Shown here piece by piece: positions 32,912-41,184 of a DNA stretch of 64,000 nucleotides. Positions within the stretch are counted from its first letter, which is position 1. Each line of letters opens with the position of its first letter. The position numbers and the translations under genes are program-made. Under the pieces are notes generated by a model. It made no database searches. It was given only the letters and a program-made list of their open reading frames with translations, and was not told the DNA's origin. Origin of the DNA: a virus; the IMG/VR virus record IMGVR_UViG_3300046791_000454, positions 17,497-81,496 of that record; one strand, 5' to 3'.

Positions 32912-33289
32912 TCATCCGACGAGCTTCGGCTCCTCGGTGTTGATGAGCGTGAGCGCCATGGTCGTCTCGCCGGATTTCGACGTCGACTTGACCGACGCCT
33001 TCGTGGCCTGCACGCCGCACGAGAAGAGCTTGGTGCCAAACAGGAAGGAGACCGTTGCGGTCTTGCGGTTCATCACGTCGGAGGTCATGCCTGCCGCGTC
33101 GGTATCGTCGTTCGCGAACACGAAGTCGCCCGTGATCTGGACGGTCGCGACACCCTGCGCGATAGAGATGACCTTGCCGTCGCCGATCATCTGCGTCGCG
33201 TTGTTGTCGATGTCGACGTTGGAGTTCTGGGCGGCTTCGATGCGCTTCGAGTTGTAGTAGAACGACATGAAGGTCGTCGTGCTTGCCAT
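32912..33289 (-). CDS. Tail tube protein (Mu gpM type) (125 aa)
   Basis: Sequence of mixed beta strands typical of contractile-tail tubes: FYYNSKRIEAAQNSNVDID, GKVISIAQGVATVQITGDFVFA, TATVSFLFGTKLFSCGVQATK, TTMALTLINTEEPKLVG. Length, and its place right after the sheath and before the chaperone-like genes, match the Mu L-M order. Ribosome binding site GGCACAGTC is weak but an AAAGG lies just upstream. Confidence 0.65.
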   Translation of the reverse strand: MASTTTFMSFYYNSKRIEAAQNSNVDIDNNATQMIGDGKVISIAQGVATVQITGDFVFANDDTDAAGMTSDVMNRKTATVSFLFGTKLFSCGVQATKASVKSTSKSGETTMALTLINTEEPKLVG

Positions 33290-33352
33290 GACTGTGCCTT
33301 TCGGAGCCGAGGGCTTCCGTCGTTCTTGAGCGAATCCGTGTCAGCGAGCGCG

Positions 33353-34858
33353 TTACGCGTTCAGAGCGGAGACCTGCACGCCGATCTGGTGCTGGATGGG
33401 AGTAGCGATGACCGCGACTGCCGTGAGGATGTGCGGAGTCGGCCCGCTGTCGTCGAAGGCGGAGACGGGCGGATTGAGCGCCGTCTCCGTGAGGATAGTT
33501 TGGTCCTCGAGTTGCGACAGGATGACCGCCACGCGGTCATTCCAGGACTTGGGCGTGGCAACGCCTGCGGGGCGCGGCTTCTCGCCGGCTGCCGTGTCGG
33601 GGTTGTCTGCGACCTTCGGGTTCGCGATGACGAAGCTGGTCGTCCACTCGAGGTTCAGCACGTCGCGCACGTAGTCGGGCACGACAGCTTGCGACACGTC
33701 GAGCGTGCGGTAGTCCGGCGTGGAGCCGTTGAGGCTGTGCGTCGTGACAGCGCGCACGACCGAGACCGTGCCGTCGCTATTCGTCACGAGCGGCGTCACG
33801 CCTTCGCCGAGCGCCGTCTCCTGAGTCGTGCTGGAAGCCCAGTCGCTCGGCGCCGCCTGCGGTGCGATGCCAGCGAGGACCGTGCCGTCATAGCCGCTGT
33901 CAGGGTCCGTCTGTTCCTTGAACGTGCGGAGCGCCGCCATGTAGGCGCTGATTTCGCTCGAGTGACTCTCAGAGTTGAGGAGCCAGCACGCCTGGAAGCG
34001 CTCGTTGTTGAGCGTGGTCGTCGCGATGGTCGCGAGGGACGCGAGCGCGATGTTCGTCGACACGACGGCGTGTTCCATCCGGCCCTCGGTCGATGCCGCC
34101 TTGTTGTTGAGCTGCGTCTTCCAGGCCGCCAGCGACGTCGCGTCGTTCTGCGCGATCGCGATGCGGTGGTAACGCCCCGGGAAGAGCGTCGCGAGCATCG
34201 TGGTCATGGTCTCGGAGACCGTGCCGTTGTGGAACAGAACGCCGCCGCCCGTGACCGACGCGCCGCCCGCGAGCGTGACCGTGAGGCCTGTCGGCGCCGC
34301 GGTGAGGTCCTTGAAGACGATGTATTCGTTGCCGCGGATGCCGACCTGCTTGACCGTGAGCGTGACGACGCTCGTGAGGTCAGCGGCCGTCACCGGCGCA
34401 GTGGTGTCGGCGTTGATCGACGCGGCGAGCGCGACACCAACCTGGTCGGTCGTGTCGCCGGCGCCCACCGCGGCCGTGTAGAGCTTGCCACCGACGCGAA
34501 CGCCGACAGTGCCGCCAACCGTCCAGGTGCCGCCGATTGTCACCGTGGCGACCGCGGCGACGCCGCCGCCGCTCGTGGGCGAAGCGATCTTGAGCTGGAC
34601 TCCCGGGACCCTGAGGGCAGCGTAGCCCATGCGCGCGAGCTCGCTGCCCGCTCCGGCGTACGTGTTGAGCGTCGTCTGGTCCGAGACGCTGAGCACGTCC
34701 GTGTCCGCCGTCATGGTGCCCGCCGAGCTCTTGAGACCGCAGAGCAGGCAGATGAGCGGGATCGACCCGATGCTGATGGGGCCGGCGCCGAATACGGTTT
34801 GGCCGAAGAAGCCGGGGCGCTTCGTGCTTGCCGAGAAGCCGGCGATGATGATGGGCAT
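33353..34858 (-). CDS. Contractile tail sheath protein (Mu gpL type) (501 aa)
   Basis: ATG at 34858, one base after the upstream stop. The N-terminus (PIIIAGFSASTKRPGFFGQTVFG, ISIGSIPLICLLCG) is like sheath proteins of Mu-like phages. The middle has an inserted beta domain (ATVTIGGTWTVGGTVGVRVGGK). The C-terminal third (FQACWLLNSESHSSEISAYMAALRTF, DPDSGYDGTVLAGI, TPLVTNSDGTVSVVRAVTTH) shows the conserved sheath region. Presence of this gene is the main proof of a contractile tail. Confidence 0.8.
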   Translation of the reverse strand: MPIIIAGFSASTKRPGFFGQTVFGAGPISIGSIPLICLLCGLKSSAGTMTADTDVLSVSDQTTLNTYAGAGSELARMGYAALRVPGVQLKIASPTSGGGVAAVATVTIGGTWTVGGTVGVRVGGKLYTAAVGAGDTTDQVGVALAASINADTTAPVTAADLTSVVTLTVKQVGIRGNEYIVFKDLTAAPTGLTVTLAGGASVTGGGVLFHNGTVSETMTTMLATLFPGRYHRIAIAQNDATSLAAWKTQLNNKAASTEGRMEHAVVSTNIALASLATIATTTLNNERFQACWLLNSESHSSEISAYMAALRTFKEQTDPDSGYDGTVLAGIAPQAAPSDWASSTTQETALGEGVTPLVTNSDGTVSVVRAVTTHSLNGSTPDYRTLDVSQAVVPDYVRDVLNLEWTTSFVIANPKVADNPDTAAGEKPRPAGVATPKSWNDRVAVILSQLEDQTILTETALNPPVSAFDDSGPTPHILTAVAVIATPIQHQIGVQVSALNA

Positions 34859-34859
34859 G

Positions 34860-35420
34860 TCAGGTCCCCTTGGCCGGCGCGACCCGCGCGCTCGACGGAG
34901 GTGCCGCGGCCTGCGCGACTGCTTTCGGTTCGGGCTTGGGTTCCGCCTTCGCCGGCGGAGGCGCGTGGAGCGAGCCGTTCTCGGCTTCGTGGGCGAGGAA
35001 CGCGGGCTCCTCGCCGTAGGCGGCCTGCCACTTGGCAACGGCCTCTTTGCGGGCCGAGTCGAGGGCCTGCTCCAGCGGGAGCACTTCGAGCTTCTGCTCC
35101 CCGTAGCTCCCGCGACGAGCGGTGTGCGGATTGGCCGGAAAGAGGTGCCCGGCGCGAAGAGCCGCGCGGTGGTCGCGCGTATCGTCGATCTCGACCTGAG
35201 TGCCCGAGAACTCGAACCAGTTATCCTGGTCCGAGACCTCTTCGACGCCCTTGACCATCTGCGATGCGTTCACGCGCACGCAGAGCTTCGCGCCGACCCA
35301 GCGGCGGATGCGGCGGTCCGTATCCTCGCGAACGGCGCCGCATGGCATGCCGTTGTGGTCCAGGGCGAAGTAGGGATTGGCAAACACCACGAGTCGACGC
35401 GGCGGGCGAGGTGCGGGCAT
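34860..35420 (-). CDS. Hypothetical protein upstream of the sheath (186 aa)
   Basis: Occupies the place of Mu gpK, just before the sheath, but is larger. Residues 1-70 are beta-rich (RRLVVFANPYFALDHNGMP, RWVGAKLCVRV). Residues 110-150 are helical and contain KEAVAKWQAAYGEEPAFL. The last 40 residues are Pro/Ala/Lys-rich and probably disordered. The one-base gap to the sheath start makes them a pair. No known domain recognised. Confidence 0.5.
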   Translation of the reverse strand: MPAPRPPRRLVVFANPYFALDHNGMPCGAVREDTDRRIRRWVGAKLCVRVNASQMVKGVEEVSDQDNWFEFSGTQVEIDDTRDHRAALRAGHLFPANPHTARRGSYGEQKLEVLPLEQALDSARKEAVAKWQAAYGEEPAFLAHEAENGSLHAPPPAKAEPKPEPKAVAQAAAPPSSARVAPAKGT

Positions 35421-35440
35421 GTTGACCTGTGGGGTTGGAG

Positions 35441-36517
35441 CTACGGAGTAAACGACTCGATGACCGAGCCGTCGGAGCGCAGAAGCGAGGCCGTCAGAGA
35501 GGCGTCTGCGAGGTCGTCGGTGTCGCGAACGCGCTGCTCACGCACGACGTACGAGAACTCGACGGCCGGGTATGCGAGCGGCTTGCCGTTGTCGCGTTGA
35601 ATCTTGAGGTAGCGCCAGGCCGCTTGCTTGAGCGCCCAGACCTTCATGGCGCCGAGCGCAGGAAGGAGCAGCGTGCCACGACCGGCGAAGGCGCCTGTGC
35701 CAACGGTGATGGTGCCGGCAGTGCCGGTCTGCGCGTCGACTGCGACGCTCACGACGGCAGTGTAGCCGTTGGCCGAAGCGAACGTCTCCGCGCCCGTCAG
35801 GATGACGAAGACCTCGCTCTGCGCGAAGCCGAGGACGTCGAGGCCCGAGAGCGTGATGGTCGAGCCGAGCGTGAAACTGCCAGCCGTGCCGCCGAGTGCG
35901 ATGGTCACGCCGCGCGGAGGCGTGATGACGGCAGGGCCGATGCTGCCGTCGAGGCCAGCGCCGGCGTACGTGTGCTGCGACGTGAGCGTCGCCTTCGTGA
36001 GCAGGATGCTGCTCGGCAGCGCGGCGACGTTGAGCGCCTTCGAGTCTTGGTCCAGAGGATTCTGGTAGGCCGGGTGGCGCGTCTTCCAGATGGCGTCCGA
36101 GATGACCTTGGAGAGGCCGGAGATGATGGGCTTGTAGGGCCCGGAGCGCGCTTGCGGCTGCTCGGGCGGGACCCAGAGAAACGTCCAGGCGTCCTCTGCG
36201 ACGAGCCACTCGCCTGTGTAGTCGTAGGGGGCGACGTTGGGCTTGCGGTAGCCGTAGAGAGCGCCGCCCTTGGCGTCGTTGAAGAACCCGCCGCCCGCCT
36301 CTTCCGGGTTGTACGGGAAGACGAAGCGGATGGGGTCTTGGCCCGGAGCGCGCTTGCGCCACGCGTCGCCCATCTCGGCGTTCACGACTGCCTTGATGAA
36401 GGCGAGCATGACGTCGAGGCCCGGGTCGGAGACCGCGGAGAGCGACGCTACGTTGGGGTCAGGGCCGTCGGTCGGCGCCAGAACCGGCAGCTCGGTCGCG
36501 CCGTACGTGTCGGCCAT
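35441..36517 (-). CDS. Neck/tail protein with inserted Ig-like beta domain (358 aa)
   Basis: The first 130 and last 70 residues (LDVMLAFIKAVVNAEMGDAWR, VWALKQAAWRYLKIQRDNGKPLAYPAVEF) look like one phage neck or tail-terminator type domain. They are interrupted by about 130 residues of strand-rich sequence (ITPPRGVTIALGGTAGSFTL, GFAQSEVFVILTGAE). The gene sits between the gp10-like connector and the sheath-proximal gene. A tail terminator role with an inserted surface domain is inferred; no direct family match can be given. Confidence 0.5.
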   Translation of the reverse strand: MADTYGATELPVLAPTDGPDPNVASLSAVSDPGLDVMLAFIKAVVNAEMGDAWRKRAPGQDPIRFVFPYNPEEAGGGFFNDAKGGALYGYRKPNVAPYDYTGEWLVAEDAWTFLWVPPEQPQARSGPYKPIISGLSKVISDAIWKTRHPAYQNPLDQDSKALNVAALPSSILLTKATLTSQHTYAGAGLDGSIGPAVITPPRGVTIALGGTAGSFTLGSTITLSGLDVLGFAQSEVFVILTGAETFASANGYTAVVSVAVDAQTGTAGTITVGTGAFAGRGTLLLPALGAMKVWALKQAAWRYLKIQRDNGKPLAYPAVEFSYVVREQRVRDTDDLADASLTASLLRSDGSVIESFTP

Positions 36518-36520
36518 GGC

Positions 36521-36967
36521 TCAGCCCTTCAGGCGCGCTTGGATGTCTCCGACGACCTTGCCCTCAATCGTCGCCTTCGCGATCTCGGCTGCGTGCTCCG
36601 CCGCCGGCTGCATAAACGGCTGCGCCGAGGTCCCAGGGTGCTGAACACGCTGAGCGAAGCGGTGGCCGCCGTCGCGACCAATCCAGTGGAGCGCCCGCGC
36701 GTTCTTGACTTCGATCTCGTGCGGAGAGGTGGCCTCTTCCACGAAGCTCGCGTAGTCGGCCTTCGCGACCAGGGCGTCGCCCTCGTGGCCGATGCTGGCC
36801 GTGAGGTTGGCCGTCTGGTCCTTGTAGGTGTGGTTCGCCTTGGCGAAGGCCACGCCGGCGTCTAGGCCCGTCTGGATGGCGTCCGACACGCCCGTGTCGA
36901 GCATGCCGTCGGCGTCCGCCATGGCGGCCTGGAGCTCGGATAGGTCCCAGTCGACGGAGAAGGACAT
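36521..36967 (-). CDS. Connector/neck protein (HK97 gp10 or Mu gpG-like) (148 aa)
   Basis: Has the pattern of tail completion proteins: helical start (DLSELQAAMADADGMLDTGVSD), KANHTYKDQTANLTASIGHEG, then DYASFVEEATSPHEIEVKNARAL and a C-terminal helix PFMQPAAEHAAEIAKATIEG. The YKDxTxNLxxSI and DYAxFVExGT-type motifs are those of HK97 gp10-type proteins. Order capsid, DUF1320-like, this gene, tail fits a head-tail joint. Confidence 0.65.
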   Translation of the reverse strand: MSFSVDWDLSELQAAMADADGMLDTGVSDAIQTGLDAGVAFAKANHTYKDQTANLTASIGHEGDALVAKADYASFVEEATSPHEIEVKNARALHWIGRDGGHRFAQRVQHPGTSAQPFMQPAAEHAAEIAKATIEGKVVGDIQARLKG

Positions 36968-37429
36968 CTAGAAGTCGCCTCCGATGTACCTTCCGTCGGA
37001 CGTGTCGAGGAAGGCCCGAGGACCGTTCGACACGACCACGCCGCCGACGTTGGCTGGCTTCGCGGTGGTATCAGGGAGCCGCTGCGTGGCTGCCTGCACG
37101 CGTAGCGCGAAGGTGTCCGCGCGCTTGCGCATCTCGGCGGCCTGCCCGCTGCGCACGAGCTCGGGGTGGCGCTCGAACGCGTAGGAGCGGAAAAACTCGA
37201 GAGCGAGGATTCGCACGAGGCGGTCCGTCGCTTCGATGACGCCGATGGCGTACTCGGGCAGGAGGTACGACGCCGTTTGCCCCTCGGCAGCGTCAATGTC
37301 GAGCAGCACCGCCGCCGAGGTCGCCGGGTCGAAGACGCCCGGACCCAGGTTGGTGTCGTCGTAGATTTCGCGAAGCACCGCGGGCGACAGGAAGGCCTCT
37401 ACGTCGGCAGAGGAGATCCAAACGCTCAT
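36968..37429 (-). CDS. Head-tail connector, Mu gp36-like (DUF1320 type) (153 aa)
   Basis: Mostly helical with an N-terminal WISSADVEAFLSPAVLREIYDD segment, the typical opening of gp36-like adaptors that begins with a small helix-turn of the polymerised connector. It goes on with AAEGQTASYLLPEYAI and LVRILALEFFRSYAFE. The C-terminal 35 residues carry a Gly/Pro beta turn. It lies after the capsid and the small gp35-like gene. Position and length agree with the family. Confidence 0.65.
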   Translation of the reverse strand: MSVWISSADVEAFLSPAVLREIYDDTNLGPGVFDPATSAAVLLDIDAAEGQTASYLLPEYAIGVIEATDRLVRILALEFFRSYAFERHPELVRSGQAAEMRKRADTFALRVQAATQRLPDTTAKPANVGGVVVSNGPRAFLDTSDGRYIGGDF

Positions 37430-37438
37430 GGTGAGACC

Positions 37439-37612
37439 TCAGAGCGGTGCGAGGACTCCGCTGGCCACGAGGCGCGCAGCCTCGTCTTCGGGTACTTCGA
37501 TCGGGTCCCCAGTCGGCACGCTGAGTCCGCCGCCGATGATGACGGACCCGAACGTGACCTTGTAGGTTCCCAGCTTGGGGCTGGGGTCCTTCTTCGGCTC
37601 TTCCTTCGCCAT
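37439..37612 (-). CDS. Small head protein, Mu gp35-like position (57 aa)
   Basis: ATG at 37612 nine bases past the capsid stop. The last 35 residues (GLSVPTGDPIEVPEDEAARLVASGVLAPL) match a short domain of small phage head-locus proteins in which an EVxEDEAxxLVAxGVA motif ends the chain. The first 15 residues are Lys/Pro-rich. It sits between capsid and connector. Function unknown. Confidence 0.55.
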   Translation of the reverse strand: MAKEEPKKDPSPKLGTYKVTFGSVIIGGGLSVPTGDPIEVPEDEAARLVASGVLAPL

Positions 37613-37620
37613 CGCCTGAC

Positions 37621-38841
37621 TCACTGGTAGGCGGCGGCGATCAGGCCACCGACGAACTTGGAGGTCATGACCTCCGCGTCCTGGTGAACGATGACGACCT
37701 TGTTGCCGCCCATGGGGCCGCGGTCCTGCACGAAATATTCGCGCACCATGAAGCCGCCGCTTGCCACGCCGTCCGTGACCGTTGCGCCGTCCCAGCGGAA
37801 CGTGATGCTCGTGGCCACGTCGTCCTGGTTCATCGGCGGCATCTGGTCGGGCTGGCGAACCAGCACGACGTCGCCGCCCCAGGTGTAGACGAGGGTGCCA
37901 GCCGCGTTGATGTGGCGGAACTTGGCCACGTAGATCGGCGGCAGCTGGAGCAGGGCGCTCACCTCCGCCGGCTTCGGGATGGGCGCCGTGCTGTCCTTGT
38001 AGGCGTAGTAGCCCTTGACCGCAGGGTTGCGGACGAAGGCATTGTACGTGGGGTAGGCCATGATGATGCCGGTCGCCGTGCCCCACGACGCTTCGAGGCG
38101 AGCGTGCAGGTCTGCGATCGGATCGCTCGTGGCGCCGCCGTTCCACTTCGCGCCCGAGAGCACCGAAGCGTAGACGCTCGCATCCCAGTTGCCCTGCGTG
38201 CGGGCCAGGCTTGCGACGCGAATCTCGCGCTCGATGTTGAGCGCGTTCATCACGCGCTTTGCCGCCGCCTGACGAATGCGGAGCGGCGCGTCTGCGGCCG
38301 CTTCGATCTCCGTACCGACGAAGGCACCGACGGCGCGCTCGACGGTCGTGAAGCCCGTGTTCGCGAGACGGGGGGCGATCTCGTCCACGCCGCTTGCCGC
38401 GCTTGCGCCGACAGGCAGCGCGCGCTGGAAGGCGTCGTTCTTGTCGAACGTGTAGAACTTGCCGGCCGGCTTGGGCTGCCGCAGCGGAGGCGAGAACATA
38501 TCCGCCATCGGCATCTCGTTCCGGTACCCAGCCGCGTAGTTCGGAATGGGCGCCGACTGCTGGATGTCGGACACGCCGAGATCCATGGCGACGATTCCGG
38601 ACTCTTCGGCGAACGATTGCGCCATGGCATGAGCCCGGTCCGGGTCAGCGCCCTTCATGGCGGCAATCATGGTCGCCTGGCTGTAGCTCAGGGCGTAGTC
38701 CGCGAGCGGCTGACGGAAGTCGTCGACCGGATCCCACTTCGCGACCTGATTGCCGGACAGGTCGTAGACGTGGCCCGTGTCGATGTCGAGCTTGAGATCG
38801 CGGTTCGAGTTCTCGTCGCGATAGGAGATGACGTTGCTCAT
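37621..38841 (-). CDS. Major capsid protein (406 aa)
   Basis: ATG at 38841 next to the decoration gene. The C-terminal 250 residues have the HK97-fold character: long spine helix (DAPLRIRQAAAKRVMNALNI), LSGAKWNG, DPIADLHARLEASWG, YPTYNAFVRNP, and strand-rich end with REYFVQDRGPMGG. Residues 1-85 form a removable delta-like N-terminus. Residues 86-100 (MDLGVSDIQQSAPIP) almost repeat residues 76-89 of the protease, which points to a maturation site. The capsid builds the head shell around DNA packaged by the terminase. It follows protease, scaffold and decoration genes as in Mu-like phages. Confidence 0.7.
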   Translation of the reverse strand: MSNVISYRDENSNRDLKLDIDTGHVYDLSGNQVAKWDPVDDFRQPLADYALSYSQATMIAAMKGADPDRAHAMAQSFAEESGIVAMDLGVSDIQQSAPIPNYAAGYRNEMPMADMFSPPLRQPKPAGKFYTFDKNDAFQRALPVGASAASGVDEIAPRLANTGFTTVERAVGAFVGTEIEAAADAPLRIRQAAAKRVMNALNIEREIRVASLARTQGNWDASVYASVLSGAKWNGGATSDPIADLHARLEASWGTATGIIMAYPTYNAFVRNPAVKGYYAYKDSTAPIPKPAEVSALLQLPPIYVAKFRHINAAGTLVYTWGGDVVLVRQPDQMPPMNQDDVATSITFRWDGATVTDGVASGGFMVREYFVQDRGPMGGNKVVIVHQDAEVMTSKFVGGLIAAAYQ

Positions 38842-38848
38842 TGGTTCC

Positions 38849-39298
38849 TCAGGCGTTCTTCGCGATGGCGACGAGAACGAGAACAGGCTCGCTGTCCGCG
38901 CTGGTGGTGTTGAGGGCGTAGCCAATCTGCGCGAGCGCAGCGGTTTGGGCCTTGGCGAAGCCGACCTTGAGAGAGGTCGAACTGGCCATGACGGCCACGC
39001 CAGCAGTGATGGCGCCGTCCGCGAGCATCGGAGCGATGCCTGCCGTGCGCACGCGGCACGTCTGGCCGGCCTTTGCCGTCTCCATCGTGACGCCGACGAC
39101 GAGCTGCCCGTCACCCGTCACCGGGATGATCCCGGGGGTGTCGACGGTGCCCCACGTGGCGTTGTCCGCGCCGCCGAGCACGTTGGTCGTGTCGATCTTG
39201 ACTGCGACGTTCGCCGCGATGTCCGTCGACGCGGAGTAGTTCTTGAACGTGAAATCCGAATACGAGGGCGCACCGGCCCCCTGGAAGTTGATGGCCAT
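38849..39298 (-). CDS. Head decoration/cement protein (DUF2190-like) (149 aa)
   Basis: Beta-barrel type: NFQGAGAPSYSDFTFKNYSA, NVAVKIDTTNVLGG, GIIPVTGDGQLVVGVTMETAKAGQTCRV, then AITAGVAVMASSTSL. The GVT-ETAKAGQxCxVRTAGIAP segment resembles decoration proteins of the DUF2190 class, which trimerise on the mature head. It stands between protease/scaffold and capsid, the right place. No membrane segment or signal. Confidence 0.65.
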   Translation of the reverse strand: MAINFQGAGAPSYSDFTFKNYSASTDIAANVAVKIDTTNVLGGADNATWGTVDTPGIIPVTGDGQLVVGVTMETAKAGQTCRVRTAGIAPMLADGAITAGVAVMASSTSLKVGFAKAQTAALAQIGYALNTTSADSEPVLVLVAIAKNA

Positions 39299-39332
39299 GC
39301 TGCCCTCTTCGTGTGTTGGAGTGGTTGTGTGC

Positions 39333-39860
39333 TCAGCCGGCCTTCTTCAGGATCCGGTACGCTTCGCGCTGCGCTGCTTCGAGCGAGATGTGCTTCGTGC
39401 GCGCAATCTGCCGAGACAGGTCGCGGAACGAGAGCTGCACGGTGTCAGTCGAGCCGGACGCCGGCGGACGCTGGGCAGGCGCGCCAACGCTCAAGCCCGT
39501 CAGGTTCGAGAGCAGGTGGCGCTTGTCTGCCGAGACGCGCGGATAGAGCTTCTCGAACAGCTCAGGGTTCGCGCGGAGCGTGAGGCCCATGGCCTCGCGG
39601 TCCTCCGCGCAGAGCGCCTTCTTGTCCTTGTAGGTGTCGAAGGCCTCGGCCACGCGGTCCGTCTGGGCCAGCTGGACGCGCGCCGTCTCGGCATCGCGCA
39701 GCGACTTGACCTCGACCTCGAGTGCGCCCGCGCGCGACTCGGCGTCCTTGAGCTTCAGGGAGAGCTCGGCCTTCTCGGTCTTCTGGGTCTCGACCTGCGC
39801 CGTGAGCGCGACGAGTTTCTCTTCGTGGTCCTTCAACTGTGCAGTGAACTCGACCGACAT
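39333..39860 (-). CDS. Nested scaffold protein from internal start (175 aa)
   Basis: Inside the protease gene and in the same frame, GAAGGAGATACCGCC precedes an ATG at 39860, giving AAGGAG at eight bases. The product starts MSVEFTAQLKDHEEKLVALT. Residues 10-70 are heptad-rich coiled coil; residues 95-150 contain REAMGLTLRANPELFEKLYPRV; the end is helical. The internal ribosome binding site matches the Mu gpZ and lambda Nu3 scheme, in which the scaffold is made in excess over protease. Translation from this start is inferred and not shown. Confidence 0.6.
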   Translation of the reverse strand: MSVEFTAQLKDHEEKLVALTAQVETQKTEKAELSLKLKDAESRAGALEVEVKSLRDAETARVQLAQTDRVAEAFDTYKDKKALCAEDREAMGLTLRANPELFEKLYPRVSADKRHLLSNLTGLSVGAPAQRPPASGSTDTVQLSFRDLSRQIARTKHISLEAAQREAYRILKKAG

Positions 39861-41153
39861 GGCGGTATCTCCTTCAGGAATCGCCACGTCGGTGGCGGTC
39901 AACAAACCTTCGTCTTCCATCTCGGAGACGTCGGCGGCGGCGTCCGGATGCAAGATGGCCTCGTGCTGCGCGATGGCCGCATCGATCATCTCTTGGACTG
40001 CATTGAGCAGCTGCTCGACGGTGCAGCTCCCGCCCATGCCCATGAGCGAGGACAGGGCGTCGGTGTACCCGCCGAGGTCGACGCCCTGATGAGTGGCGTA
40101 CGCGTGCGGCGCGGTCTCGTAGAGGTCGCGCAGCCGACCCACTTGGTCCGAGCATTCGCGCATTGAGGCGAGCTCATTCATCTTGAGAGCGGCGCGGACC
40201 TTGGGCGCGAATGCGTCGAGGTTGCTGGCCACCATGGCTCCGGCGCGGCTCGAGAACACAACCGAGCTCCAGTCGCCTGCGTTGTCGGACACCGAGCCGA
40301 GGGACATCTGGCCGCTCGCGGCAAGCGGGGCCATGCCGGCGAGATAGGGTGAATTCGTCATGGCTCCAGACGACATTCGGGCGCCGATGATCTCACCAGT
40401 GACCCTATCCTTCGCTCGGAAGTTGATCGCGGGGCTGAAGTAGCGGTACTCGTTCGCGCGAATCTGATTGCGTGCCTTCGGATTCCACTCGACCAGGCCG
40501 TAGAGGTTCCCCGCCTCGATCTTCATGTCGCGAATCCAGCCCTGTGCCGGTGCGCCTTCGGGCCCGAGGTCGCCGGGCGGGAGCTCGCTTTGGTGTTCGT
40601 GGTCGATCGGGATGGGCTGGCCGTCGCGCTTGAAGTTCGAGACGATCTGCCCGAAGACGTCGCCGTTGAGCTCGAACGGGCCGGCTCGGTGACCGCGGAA
40701 CGTGCCGGGCTTGGCGAGCTGAATCCACTTCGCCGGCTCGGCCGCGGACATCTCGACCGTTGTGACGGGGGCGATGAGCTCGAACCCAGGGAACGAGTAC
40801 ACGTCGTCGTGCAGGTGCCGAATCTCGACCTTGTGCCCGTCCGGGTGCGTGACCGTCATCTCGAGCGGGCGGCGCCGGCGTGCAGCAACCGGAGCCGCTT
40901 GGCTCACGTCCGACACGCCAAGATCCATGTTGTATTGACTCTTGATGCCGAAGCGCTTGGCGGCGGCCGCAATGGCCTTCTTCGCCTTCGCGTAGTCGGA
41001 CGGCGAGACGTCGCCGGACTTCTTTGCCGCCTCCAAGCGCGCAGCCGCATTCCGAACGTGGCTTGCGTTCTCCAGGGGGTACTTGCGTTGCTCGGGCAGC
41101 GCGAACGTCCCCGCCGGCAACGCCTTGCGTGCCTTCGTGCTGATCTCGGCCAT
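39333..41153 (-). CDS. Prohead protease with fused N-terminal DUF6582-like domain and C-terminal scaffold (606 aa)
   Basis: Residues 5-75 (KALPAGTFALPEQRKYPLENASHVRNAAARL) look like DUF6582. Residues 76-89 repeat the capsid motif MDLGVSD. Residues 140-280 are Mu gpI-like protease: WIQLAKPGTF, IDHEHQ at 183-188 and SSGAMTNSPYL at 261-271, with His and Ser as likely catalytic pair. Residues 432-606 form a coiled-coil scaffold that is also encoded as a nested gene. The protease cleaves scaffold and probably capsid after assembly. The fusion with scaffold mirrors Mu I/Z and lambda C/Nu3. Confidence 0.75.
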   Translation of the reverse strand: MAEISTKARKALPAGTFALPEQRKYPLENASHVRNAAARLEAAKKSGDVSPSDYAKAKKAIAAAAKRFGIKSQYNMDLGVSDVSQAAPVAARRRRPLEMTVTHPDGHKVEIRHLHDDVYSFPGFELIAPVTTVEMSAAEPAKWIQLAKPGTFRGHRAGPFELNGDVFGQIVSNFKRDGQPIPIDHEHQSELPPGDLGPEGAPAQGWIRDMKIEAGNLYGLVEWNPKARNQIRANEYRYFSPAINFRAKDRVTGEIIGARMSSGAMTNSPYLAGMAPLAASGQMSLGSVSDNAGDWSSVVFSSRAGAMVASNLDAFAPKVRAALKMNELASMRECSDQVGRLRDLYETAPHAYATHQGVDLGGYTDALSSLMGMGGSCTVEQLLNAVQEMIDAAIAQHEAILHPDAAADVSEMEDEGLLTATDVAIPEGDTAMSVEFTAQLKDHEEKLVALTAQVETQKTEKAELSLKLKDAESRAGALEVEVKSLRDAETARVQLAQTDRVAEAFDTYKDKKALCAEDREAMGLTLRANPELFEKLYPRVSADKRHLLSNLTGLSVGAPAQRPPASGSTDTVQLSFRDLSRQIARTKHISLEAAQREAYRILKKAG

Positions 41154-41184
41154 GGCTGTCTCCGTCAGGTGTCCGCAGGAGACG

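Noticed and set aside
32738-35254. Long plus-strand open frame of 838 codons opposite tube and sheath genes
   Set aside because: Arg/Ala/Gly-rich mirror of high-GC coding on the other strand; the minus-strand tube and sheath genes have coherent protein content and ribosome binding sites.
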